Assembly (NCBI GenBank): GCA_016183225.1
Contig: JACPEZ010000016.1
Coordinates: 1 to 32,345, forward strand
Direction: 5' to 3'
Source of the DNA: Candidatus Daviesbacteria bacterium
GTDB lineage: Bacteria; Patescibacteriota; Microgenomatia; Daviesbacterales; UBA10151
DNA length: 32,345 nucleotides
Shown here: in pieces, positions 22,742 to 29,674 of the stretch
Numbering within the stretch: position 1 is the first letter of the stretch
Layout of the letters: each line of letters begins with the position of its first letter
Translations under genes and position numbers: made by a program
The notes under the pieces: model-generated
Databases searched by the model: none
Seen by the model: only the letters and a program-made list of their open reading frames with translations
What the model was told of the DNA's origin: nothing

Positions 22742-23578
22742 ATGCCTGAGCTTCCTGAAGTTGAAGTCATAAAATTAAGCCTGCAGAGAAAAATTATTGG
22801 ATTAACCATTAAAAAAATCCAGATTCTTTCTCCTAAATCATTCATAGGAAATCCAAATTTAGCACAGGGACAAAAAGTACTCAAAATTGAAAGAAAAGCT
22901 AAGCTGTTATTAATTAATTTAGATAAGAATTTACTATTATTTCATCTGAAAATGACAGGACAATTAATTTTGGAAGATGGCAAAAGATTCATCGGAGGCC
23001 ATCCTACTGAAGACATGATGGGAAAAATGCCCAATAATCATACAAGGGTGATTTTTAGTTTCTCGGATGGTTCGCATTTATATTTTAATGACCAGAGAAG
23101 ATTTGGATGGGTGAAGATAATTGATAATGGAAAATTGACAATTGACAATTTAGGCCCAGAACCTCTGGAAAAAGAATTTACCTGGGAAATTCTAAAAAAT
23201 AATTTATTAAAACATAAAAGTATGCCTGTGAAAGTGGCTATTATGGACCAGAAAGTTGTTTCCGGGGTGGGTAATATTTACTCTAATGAGGCTTGTTTTA
23301 ATGCCGGAATTGATCCCAGAACAAAAATAAGTAACTTAAGTGACTTGCAATTCAAAAGACTGCACTTAGGGGTACTTAAGTCTTTAAAAGATGGGATAGC
23401 TCACGGGGGTTCAACCAGAGCCCATTTTCGCGACCCTGAAGGCCACAGAGGCTATTTTCTGGACTATGCCTATGTTTACGGCCGTGACAAACATCCCTGC
23501 AAGGTTTGCGGAACCATTATCAAAAAAATCTCCCTAGGGGGTAGGGGAACATATTTTTGCCCCCAATGCCAGAAATGA
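22742..23578 (+). CDS. mutM: Formamidopyrimidine-DNA glycosylase (Fpg)
   Basis: A 278-residue repair enzyme that removes oxidised purines such as 8-oxoguanine and nicks the abasic site. The N terminus PELPEVEV supplies the catalytic Pro and Glu; KLLLINL and FHLKMTGQL give the Lys region; NIYSNEACF and the C-terminal zinc finger (HPCKVC...FCPQC) are intact. ATG 22742 is fixed by the PELPE motif, although the frame is open to 22706. A heptamer repeat lies in frame at 23119-23152. Two further copies of the zinc-finger coding end lie downstream at 24283 and 25344. Confidence 0.96.
   Translation: MPELPEVEVIKLSLQRKIIGLTIKKIQILSPKSFIGNPNLAQGQKVLKIERKAKLLLINLDKNLLLFHLKMTGQLILEDGKRFIGGHPTEDMMGKMPNNHTRVIFSFSDGSHLYFNDQRRFGWVKIIDNGKLTIDNLGPEPLEKEFTWEILKNNLLKHKSMPVKVAIMDQKVVSGVGNIYSNEACFNAGIDPRTKISNLSDLQFKRLHLGVLKSLKDGIAHGGSTRAHFRDPEGHRGYFLDYAYVYGRDKHPCKVCGTIIKKISLGGRGTYFCPQCQK
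23119..23152 (+). repeat. In-frame heptamer repeat inside mutM
   Basis: AATTGAT/AATTGAC-type units around AATGGAAAATTGACAATTG encode IIDNGKLTIDN just before the conserved LGPEPL. This is the usual variable loop of Fpg, so the insertion is tolerated. Confidence 0.55.
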
Positions 23579-23586
23579 CCTATAGC

Positions 23587-23615
23587 TTGACTTTGGTAAC
23601 TCTGTTTGTTATTAT
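23587..23615 (+). promoter_or_regulatory. Promoter, near-leaderless
   Basis: TTGACT (23587-23592), a 17-base spacer and TATTAT (23610-23615). ATG 23624 follows eight bases after the -10. Confidence 0.65.
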
Positions 23616-23623
23616 TATAGCCT

Positions 23624-24202
23624 ATGAATAAAGAAGAAGAAGTGGGAGTAGGCCTCGACCTTCAAGGCATTAGACAACGATTAGAAAGAGCAAGACAGCT
23701 AAGAGAGTTGATGGGGACAATACGTAATCCCATGCTTGCAGCAGTTTTTAATGTTCCTACCACAGAGGCTAAATCTGAATATTATGCAGATGAAGAATCT
23801 AAAGCTTTACTTCGACAGAAAGCTTCAAGAATAAGAGAGTGGGTTATGGTTAATGGTAGTCTTTATCAAGTTGAACCTGAAATTGAACCCTTAGATAGGA
23901 AGGCACGCTCTTTCCAAGATGACAGCTTTTCAGTAGGGGCAGATCTGCAACCGTCTAGAGGAACTTTTTATGGAGACGGCACCACAGGTGATCTACTTTC
24001 CCTAGCTGCTTTTAGTCAACCAGAGGGTATTCATTTTGATTTAACCTTAAGTTTTGAAGGAGGATATCAGATTACAATAGACTTTTCGGGGGGAATAAGA
24101 TATGAGTCAGCCATGATTGAGCTTGCCGAAATGACAGATATTGAATGTAAACTAGCTAATCATTATTTAGATCGATTTATCGAAGGCCACATGACCAATT
24201 GA
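23624..24202 (+). CDS. Hypothetical protein inserted behind mutM
   Basis: A 192-residue protein with an Arg/Glu-rich helix at the start (IRQRLERARQLRELMGTIR), another around 55-80, and a strand-rich C-terminal half (IHFDLTLSFEGGYQITIDFSGGIRYES). I recognise no family. It has its own promoter and lies between the intact mutM end and the first mutM-tail copy, so it looks like the cargo of a small inserted unit. Confidence 0.6.
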   Translation: MNKEEEVGVGLDLQGIRQRLERARQLRELMGTIRNPMLAAVFNVPTTEAKSEYYADEESKALLRQKASRIREWVMVNGSLYQVEPEIEPLDRKARSFQDDSFSVGADLQPSRGTFYGDGTTGDLLSLAAFSQPEGIHFDLTLSFEGGYQITIDFSGGIRYESAMIELAEMTDIECKLANHYLDRFIEGHMTN

Positions 24203-24282
24203 AGGAACTGAAATTTCCACCTGAATTTCTATGAATTTCTACCTGGAGGGTGGAATAGCTTAGTACCTCGGGATTTTGCCTG

Positions 24283-24348
24283 GACAACCACCCCTGCAAA
24301 GTTTGCCAAGCCATCATTAAAAAAATCTCTCTTGGGGGTAGGGGAACA
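24283..24348 (+). repeat. mutM 3'-end copy 1 (zinc-finger first half)
   Basis: The frame reads DNHPCKVCQAIIKKISLGGRGT, against DKHPCKVCGTIIKKISLGGRGT in mutM (23486-23551). 56 of 66 bases agree, with most changes at third positions, so it is a diverged homologue and not a recent duplicate. The second Cys pair is missing: after GRGT the frame goes to unrelated residues. The missing part appears after the Fic gene. Confidence 0.9.
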
Positions 24349-24384
24349 AAACCACGCCTTACTACACCATAATATATTCAGGTA

Positions 24385-24414
24385 TTGACATGTAGCGTTA
24401 AGTAGTGATAAATT
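24385..24414 (+). promoter_or_regulatory. Promoter for the Fic gene, near-leaderless
   Basis: TTGACA (24385-24390), an 18-base spacer and the extended -10 TGATAAATT (box 24409-24414). ATG 24421 is six bases after it. Confidence 0.6.
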
Positions 24415-24420
24415 ATAATC

Positions 24421-25344
24421 ATGGACAACAAATTAAAGCAGTTAACCGCTAAAAAGAGAAAGCTGGATACTTATAGACCGCTACCCCCGGAGCTGGTCAA
24501 AAACCTTGATGAGTGGTTTAAGATAGAACTTACCTACACCTCAAATGCCATTGAAGGAAATACCCTGACTCGCGCAGAAACAGCTTTGGTGGTGGAAAAA
24601 GGCCTGACTGTGCAAGGGAAGAGTTTAACGGAACATTTAGAAGCGACCAATCATGCCGAGGCGTTAGACTATGTTAAAACATTAGTTAGTAAAAAAAGAC
24701 AGGATATAACAGAACAAGACATTTTAGACATACACAGACTAATTTTAAATAAAATAGAAGCGGACAATGTGGGAAGGTATCGAACACAACATGCCAGGCT
24801 GACGCAGACCGATGTAGTTTTACCCAACCCCGTTAAGGTTCCCTGGCTGATGGAAGAGTTTGTGGAATGGCTTGCAGGCGATAATCATGACCACATAGTG
24901 AAAATTGGGGCAGATGCTCACTACAAATTAGTAAGTATTCACCCTTTTTCAGACGGCAATGGCAGGACTTCCCGTCTTTTAATGAACTTAACTTTAATGC
25001 AGGAAGGTTATCCGCCTGCCATAATCCGCAAAGAGGACAGGTTAGTTTATATAAACTCTTTGGAAAAAGCCCAAAAAGGTATGGGTTTAGACAATTTCTA
25101 TGGTCTTATCTACGGCGCAGTTGACCGTTCACTGGATATTTACTTAAAGGCGCTGCAGCCGGAAGGGGAGCAGATATTTTATACTACAGATGAGGTGGCA
25201 AAGTTGTTGCGGGTAGATCCGGAAAGTGTCAGGCGGTATGTCAGGAGGGGTACATTAAGAGCAGTTAAGTTGGGCGGTAAATTTATTAGGATAGACAGAG
25301 CTGATTTAGACCGATTTATAGAGAAACTTAAGACAAAACAGTAA
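24421..25344 (+). CDS. Fic-family AMP-transferase with C-terminal helix-turn-helix
   Basis: A 307-residue protein. The Fic active site is complete, HPFSDGNGRTSR (174-185), so transfer of AMP or another nucleotide group to a protein hydroxyl is possible. An N-terminal inhibitory motif TSNAIEGN (40-47), of the (S/T)xxxE(G/N) type, marks it as a self-inhibited class II Fic. Residues about 251-303 (YTTDEVAKLLRVDPESVRRYVRRGTLRAVKLGGKFIRIDRADLDRFI) form a MerR/excisionase-like helix-turn-helix, so it may bind DNA, perhaps its own promoter. Its stop codon shares a base with mutM-tail copy 2. Target unknown. Confidence 0.92.
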   Translation: MDNKLKQLTAKKRKLDTYRPLPPELVKNLDEWFKIELTYTSNAIEGNTLTRAETALVVEKGLTVQGKSLTEHLEATNHAEALDYVKTLVSKKRQDITEQDILDIHRLILNKIEADNVGRYRTQHARLTQTDVVLPNPVKVPWLMEEFVEWLAGDNHDHIVKIGADAHYKLVSIHPFSDGNGRTSRLLMNLTLMQEGYPPAIIRKEDRLVYINSLEKAQKGMGLDNFYGLIYGAVDRSLDIYLKALQPEGEQIFYTTDEVAKLLRVDPESVRRYVRRGTLRAVKLGGKFIRIDRADLDRFIEKLKTKQ

Positions 25345-25403
25345 TTAAAAAAATCTCTCTGGGGGGCCGGGGAACATACTTTTGTCCCGCCTGCCAAAAA
25401 TAA
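25344..25403 (+). repeat. mutM 3'-end copy 2 (last 19 codons plus stop)
   Basis: The frame reads IKKISLGGRGTYFCPACQK and stop, the end of an Fpg zinc finger. Its first 33 bases match copy 1 at 24316-24348 with three differences. Joined at that overlap, copies 1 and 2 make a full Fpg tail with both Cys pairs, so the Fic unit appears inserted into an older tail copy with a 33-base direct repeat. Confidence 0.92.
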
Positions 25404-25407
25404 ATAG

Positions 25408-25435
25408 TTGATAACTCCCTAAAGTGATGTATAAT
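25408..25435 (+). promoter_or_regulatory. Promoter for the RHH/PIN pair
   Basis: TTGATA (25408-25413), a 16-base spacer and TATAAT (25430-25435), beginning five bases after the mutM-tail copy 2 stop. ATG codons at 25440 and 25446 are at leaderless distance. Confidence 0.6.
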
Positions 25436-25439
25436 GGTG

Positions 25440-25751
25440 ATGTATATGCATCAAATGTCCAGAACCCAGATTTATCTGCCTTATGAGCTTCGTCAAGCCA
25501 TTGACAAAGATCGCCGCGCAAACGGCGAGAGTCTGGCAGAGTATTTGCGCCAGGCGGCAGAGGAACATTTGAAAAGCCGGAAAAAGAAAAAGGTAGATCT
25601 TAAAAAATTGGCTGATGAGGTAATAGGTTCTTTAAAGGGTTACAGAACCAAAAAAGAAGTGCTGGAATGGGAGAGAGAAATACGAAGGGATCGCAAATTA
25701 GCAGATCAGCACTGGATTAAACGTTGGGATGAAGCTTTGAAAATACGATGA
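25440..25751 (+). CDS. Ribbon-helix-helix antitoxin
   Basis: A protein of about 103 residues. SRTQIYLPYELRQAIDKDRRANGESLAEYLRQAAEEHLKS is a ribbon-helix-helix DNA-binding domain; the rest is charged and helical (ADEVIGSLKGYRTKKEVLEWEREIRRDRK), suited to binding the toxin. The start is unclear: ATG 25440, 25446 or 25455 are in frame; 25440 fits the promoter best. It overlaps the PIN gene by ATGA and should repress the shared promoter. Confidence 0.82.
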   Translation: MYMHQMSRTQIYLPYELRQAIDKDRRANGESLAEYLRQAAEEHLKSRKKKKVDLKKLADEVIGSLKGYRTKKEVLEWEREIRRDRKLADQHWIKRWDEALKIR

Positions 25752-26122
25752 AATATCTGCCGGATACTAACATTTTTATTAGGGCGCTATTTGGTTTTAA
25801 AAAAGAAGAGGCATTTTTGAATAAAGCATTCTCAAAAAATGAAGTGGCTATATCAGTGGTAGTGATTGGTGAGTTTTATGCCAAGTCAGATTCTAAAGAA
25901 GCAGAGACTTTTGAGCGATTAGTTTCTGTGGCGCCTATTTTAGGTATTGACCTAATAACTGCCAGAGTTGCGGCAGATTATAGAAAGCAGTCTTTAAAAC
26001 AAAGCAGAGTTCAGTTATTGGATTGTTTTCTGGCTGCCCAAGCCAAATTGAATCATTTAATTTTAGTGACAGGCAATAAATCCGACTTTTCCATGAAAGA
26101 CATTAATGTCAAAAAGGTGTAA
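25748..26122 (+). CDS. PIN-domain toxin (VapC-like)
   Basis: A 124-residue PIN ribonuclease: YLPDTNIFIRALFG (Asp), VVIGEFYAKS (Glu), QLLDCFLAAQAKL (Asp) and LVTGNKSDFS (Asp region). It is translationally coupled to the RHH antitoxin. The pair forms the third module after mutM, but no further mutM-tail copy was seen behind it. Confidence 0.88.
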   Translation: MKYLPDTNIFIRALFGFKKEEAFLNKAFSKNEVAISVVVIGEFYAKSDSKEAETFERLVSVAPILGIDLITARVAADYRKQSLKQSRVQLLDCFLAAQAKLNHLILVTGNKSDFSMKDINVKKV

Positions 26123-26189
26123 GAACCCTCGCTGCGCTCGGAACCTTGCCTTTTGCTGACGCAAAACGTAAAATAACCTTTGGGTAATT
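26123..26189. other. Short intergenic region with hairpins
   Basis: Contains an imperfect CCCTCGCTGCGCTCGG palindrome (26126-26141) and a perfect TTTTGC-TGAC-GCAAAA hairpin (26151-26166). It may terminate the PIN transcript. TAAAAT at 26169-26174 is a possible -10 for the MFS gene. Confidence 0.35.
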
Positions 26190-27536
26190 ATGGAACAAAA
26201 ACCGTCCTTTGCCTCGGTTTTGGGAAACCGGGGATTTTTAAACCTGTGGATCAATCAGATTCTGGTCCAGCTTTCCTACAATTCCCTGAACTTTGCTTTA
26301 ATTATCTGGGTTTTTCAGCTGACCGGCTCCAATACGGCAGTGGCTGCCCTTTTACTGGCAGTTTATTTGCCGGCAGTGTTGCTGGGTCTTTTTACCGGTG
26401 TTTTAGTGGATTTAATGGATCGTAAAAAAATTATTTTAATGATTAATTTCTTTTTATGCCTGGCCTTTTTCAGCCTGATTTTTCTAAAAGATATTTATCC
26501 GGCTATTTTGGCCGTGGCTTTTTTTGTTAATGCTTTGGGCCAGTTTTATGCTCCTGCCGAAGCTTCGGCCATCCCTTTGATTGTCAAAAGACCCCAGCTT
26601 TTAACGGCCAATTCTTTTTTTTCCATCACCCTGTATTCCTGTTTTTTGCTGGGATTTGGTCTGGCCGGGCCGTTTATTAACCATTTTGGCATAAATTTTG
26701 TTTTTAGTCTGGGAGGAATATTTTTAGGAATAGCCTTTTTTCTGGCCCTGTTTTTTCCCTCTATCAGGGCAGAACCGGACAGCCAGGGTAAAAAACTGAT
26801 CCTGGCTTTGAAATCAAGCAGATTTAAACAGATTAAAGAGGTTGGTTTGTATGAAATCAGGGAAACTATTCATCTGATCAGAGGTAAGCTACCGGTTTTA
26901 TCATCGATTATTATTTTGGCAGGAGTGCAAATGGTGATTGGGATTTTGGCAGTGTTGATGCCGGCGCTTCTTGAGCGATCACTTAACATTAAAGCTACTG
27001 ATGCTTCGTATATTTTGATTATTCCTTTGGGAGCGGGCATTGTGACCGGAGGTTTGATTTTAAGCAGGATCGGGCATCTGTTGGTCAGGAGGCGGCTGGT
27101 TGCCAAGGCTACTATTTTTGGGGGGTTGCTGTTTTTTCTGATGGGAGTGGCTCCGATTCGCCCCCAGCCGTTACCGTTTTTTTCCCAGCTGCCTCTTTCA
27201 TCTGTGGTGGCAGTTGGTTCGTTTTTGCTAGGTATGGTGATGGTCTCTATTTTGGTGCCTTCCCAGACAGTTTTGCAGGAAAATACCCCGGAAGATATGA
27301 GGGGTAAGGTTTATTCCGTTCTGGGAGTGGCCATGGCCGGTCTTTCTTTGATTCCGGTTTTGCTGTCCGGTATTCTGGCAGATATTTTTGGCCCCATGCC
27401 GATTGTTTTGGCCATGGGCGCAATCATTATGCTGGCGGGCGCATTCGGACTTAAACCAAATTTATTTTTTGCCAAAAAAAGTTTACCTTATCATATGAGA
27501 GAATTTTTGGGGTTAGGACATTGGGAAGGAAAGTAG
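26190..27536 (+). CDS. MFS transporter (MFS_3 / EntS-like)
   Basis: A 448-residue protein with about 12 hydrophobic helices. FTGVLVDLMDRKKIIL is the MFS loop 2-3 motif (GxxxDxxxRKK), with NALGQFYAPAEASAIPLIV and PSQTVLQENTPEDMRGKVYSV typical of the EntS/MFS_3 group of drug or siderophore exporters. The N-terminal FLNLWINQILVQLSYNSLNFAL is also characteristic. The recF ATG follows its stop without a gap. Substrate unknown. Confidence 0.88.
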   Translation: MEQKPSFASVLGNRGFLNLWINQILVQLSYNSLNFALIIWVFQLTGSNTAVAALLLAVYLPAVLLGLFTGVLVDLMDRKKIILMINFFLCLAFFSLIFLKDIYPAILAVAFFVNALGQFYAPAEASAIPLIVKRPQLLTANSFFSITLYSCFLLGFGLAGPFINHFGINFVFSLGGIFLGIAFFLALFFPSIRAEPDSQGKKLILALKSSRFKQIKEVGLYEIRETIHLIRGKLPVLSSIIILAGVQMVIGILAVLMPALLERSLNIKATDASYILIIPLGAGIVTGGLILSRIGHLLVRRRLVAKATIFGGLLFFLMGVAPIRPQPLPFFSQLPLSSVVAVGSFLLGMVMVSILVPSQTVLQENTPEDMRGKVYSVLGVAMAGLSLIPVLLSGILADIFGPMPIVLAMGAIIMLAGAFGLKPNLFFAKKSLPYHMREFLGLGHWEGK

Positions 27537-28574
27537 ATGTTTCTCAAGCATCTTTCGCTAACGAATTTTCGCAATTATTCTAGTCTGTCCCTGGAATTTA
27601 ATGAAAAATCTACCATTTTTGTGGGTAATAATGCCGTAGGTAAATCCAATCTTTTGGAAGCGGTTTATTTTTTGTCTACTACTAAATCGGGTCGGGTTGA
27701 TGAAGAAGGGGAATTGATAAAATCAGGTGAAAGCATAACTAGGGTACAGGGTACAGGTGACAGTAATTTGGAGATTACGCTGCAAAATACCCGGAACCAA
27801 TTTTCTAAAAGAGTCAAAGTTAATGGGGTGGCCAGAAGAGTAGTTGATTATATTGGCAATATGCCGGTGGTGTTGTTTTCCCCCTCTGATATCAATATGG
27901 TAACAGGCAGTCCATCCTTAAGGAGATGGCATTTGGATATGGCCTTGGCCCAAATTGATCCCCAATATAAAAAAGCCCTTACATTATATGAGCAGGTTTT
28001 AGTAAATAGAAATAGAGTTTTAAAAAGAATCAGAGAGGGGCAGGGAAGAGTAGATGAGCTGGGTTACTGGACAGATGAGTTGATTAAATATGCCAGGGTG
28101 GTATCAGACGCTAGAATTGCTTTTCTGGAATCAATGAATAATTTTCAGAGTCCTTTGGGAAAATTTGTTTTTGAATATAAACAAAGTTTCTTAAATAAAG
28201 AGAGATTACTTCAATATAATGGCAGGGAAGTGGCTGCAGCTGTTACGCTGATTGGCCCACACCGAGACGACTTTGTCGTTCAACTGGGTGATCGCAATCT
28301 GGATCATTTCGGATCAAGAGGCGAACAGCGAACAGCTACTTTGGCTTTTAAGCTGGCTACTTTGGAATACATGGCTCTTTCATTGGGCAAAAGGCCAATT
28401 TTACTGCTTGATGATGTTTTTTCCGAACTGGATCGAAGTCATCGGGCCCATGTAGTAGAGGTTGTCTCCCGCCAGCAAACCCTGATTGCCACAGTGGAGC
28501 TGGAAAATCTGTCTAAAAACTTTCTAAAAAATGCCAGAATTTTAAGGGTAGAGGATGGGAAGATTATTTTTTAA
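27537..28574 (+). CDS. recF: DNA replication/repair protein RecF
   Basis: A 345-residue SMC-like ATPase that helps load RecA at gaps. It has LSLTNFRNYSSLSLEF, Walker A VGNNAVGKSN (about 29-38), the signature SRGEQRTATLAFKLA, and Walker B LLLDDVFSELD (about 288-298). It starts at the base after the MFS stop, so translation probably depends on the upstream gene. Confidence 0.93.
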   Translation: MFLKHLSLTNFRNYSSLSLEFNEKSTIFVGNNAVGKSNLLEAVYFLSTTKSGRVDEEGELIKSGESITRVQGTGDSNLEITLQNTRNQFSKRVKVNGVARRVVDYIGNMPVVLFSPSDINMVTGSPSLRRWHLDMALAQIDPQYKKALTLYEQVLVNRNRVLKRIREGQGRVDELGYWTDELIKYARVVSDARIAFLESMNNFQSPLGKFVFEYKQSFLNKERLLQYNGREVAAAVTLIGPHRDDFVVQLGDRNLDHFGSRGEQRTATLAFKLATLEYMALSLGKRPILLLDDVFSELDRSHRAHVVEVVSRQQTLIATVELENLSKNFLKNARILRVEDGKIIF

Positions 28575-28653
28575 CCCCCCATTTGGAGGCTAATTTGGAG
28601 AGCTGGTAGGTGATGAAGACGGCAAAAGCGGTGAGGTGGATAAGGTCACAAAT
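28564..28653 (-). pseudogene. Possible remnant of a membrane protein C terminus
   Basis: On the minus strand an open stretch reads DLIHLTAFAVFITYQLSKLASKWGVKK and stop. It looks like a real transmembrane helix with a basic tail, but has no start and is cut off by a stop upstream. It may be the end of a lost gene, or chance. The span also holds the pyrB upstream region. Confidence 0.3.
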
Positions 28654-28665
28654 TTAGTTGCCATA

Positions 28666-28694
28666 TTGACATTTTATATTAATCTTTCTAAACT
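28666..28694 (+). promoter_or_regulatory. Promoter of the pyrimidine operon, near-leaderless
   Basis: TTGACA (28666-28671), a 17-base spacer and TAAACT (28689-28694). The pyrB TTG start at 28704 is nine bases after the -10, so no PyrR attenuator leader can be present. Confidence 0.65.
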
Positions 28695-28703
28695 AGCAAT
28701 AAT

Positions 28704-29660
28704 TTGGGCATCATATTTAAAAGTAGAGACATAATAGATATTAATGATTTTTCTAAAGAAGAATTGCTTTTCATTTTAAAAACAGCCAGGAAATTTGATC
28801 CCGAATATGTTAAAAAAGACAGATCCAACTACACCATAGCCCAGGGGAAAATTGCCGCTTTACTCTTTTTTGAACCCTCCACCAGAACAGAGCAATCTTT
28901 TAAATCGGCAGCTCAAAAAATAGGCATGGGCATTATTGGCTTTGACGATCCCGAAGCCACCAGTATTCACAAAGGTGAATCTTTTTCCGATACTATCAGA
29001 ATCATGAATTCATATGCCGATGTGTTGATTATGAGGCATCCGGAAAGCGGTGCTGCCGGGAAAGCCGCAGATGTGGCAGATATTCCGGTCATCAATGCCG
29101 GTGACGGGGCTAACCAGCATCCCACTCAAACCATGCTAGATCTGTACACCATGATGAAAGAAGCAGGCCCGCCTAGCCGCGAGGCTGGCCGTTTGGACGG
29201 CATTACAGTGGCCTTGATGGGAGATTTAAAATACGGCCGGACTGTTCATGCGCTGTCCATTGCCCTGTCCCATTTTAAAGTCAAACAAATTTTTATCTCG
29301 CATCCCAGCTTGGCTATGCCGGCTGAATTTTTGCAAATTTTGGACAAAAGAGGAGTTAAATACGAACAGTTGGATCAAATGCCTTCTGATTTGCAGGCGG
29401 ATTTTCTTTATCAAACCCGGGTGCAGAAAGAAAGATTTAAGAATTTAAGCGAATACAAAAAAATCAAAGATAAATTTGTGCTGGATGCCTCTTTTAAGAA
29501 ATTTTTGGATAGGGGGGTGAAGTTGATGCATGCTTTGCCAAGAGTAAATGAAATAGATCCGTCTTTAGATGCCCATCCCAATGCCATTTATTTTGCCCAG
29601 GCCAGAAATGGCTTGTATATCCGGGAAGCGCTGCTGGCATTAGTTTTGGGAAGAATTTAA
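28704..29660 (+). CDS. pyrB: Aspartate carbamoyltransferase catalytic chain
   Basis: A 318-residue enzyme joining carbamoyl phosphate and aspartate, the committed step of pyrimidine synthesis. FEPSTRTEQSF (STRT about 59-62) binds carbamoyl phosphate; HPTQTMLDLYT (about 139), ALMGDLKYGRTVHSL-like ALMGDLKYGRTVHAL, and HALPRVNEID complete the site. The start is TTG 28704: it begins the homologous part and fits the promoter. carA follows after 14 bases with a GAAAGGGA Shine-Dalgarno. No pyrI is visible. Confidence 0.93.
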   Translation: MGIIFKSRDIIDINDFSKEELLFILKTARKFDPEYVKKDRSNYTIAQGKIAALLFFEPSTRTEQSFKSAAQKIGMGIIGFDDPEATSIHKGESFSDTIRIMNSYADVLIMRHPESGAAGKAADVADIPVINAGDGANQHPTQTMLDLYTMMKEAGPPSREAGRLDGITVALMGDLKYGRTVHALSIALSHFKVKQIFISHPSLAMPAEFLQILDKRGVKYEQLDQMPSDLQADFLYQTRVQKERFKNLSEYKKIKDKFVLDASFKKFLDRGVKLMHALPRVNEIDPSLDAHPNAIYFAQARNGLYIREALLALVLGRI

Positions 29661-29674
29661 CAAGAAAGGGAACT

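Noticed and set aside
25386..25395. CCCGCCTGCC shared with the palindrome at 5324
   Set aside because: Here it is explained by the codons for CPACQ of the mutM tail and has no second arm, so the match is probably chance.
26126..26141. A third mutM-tail copy closing the RHH/PIN unit
   Set aside because: No IKKISLGG- or CPxCQK-coding sequence is seen between the PIN gene and the MFS gene.
28605..28690. PyrR-type attenuator or riboswitch before pyrB
   Set aside because: The promoter -10 ends nine bases before the pyrB start, leaving no leader RNA.
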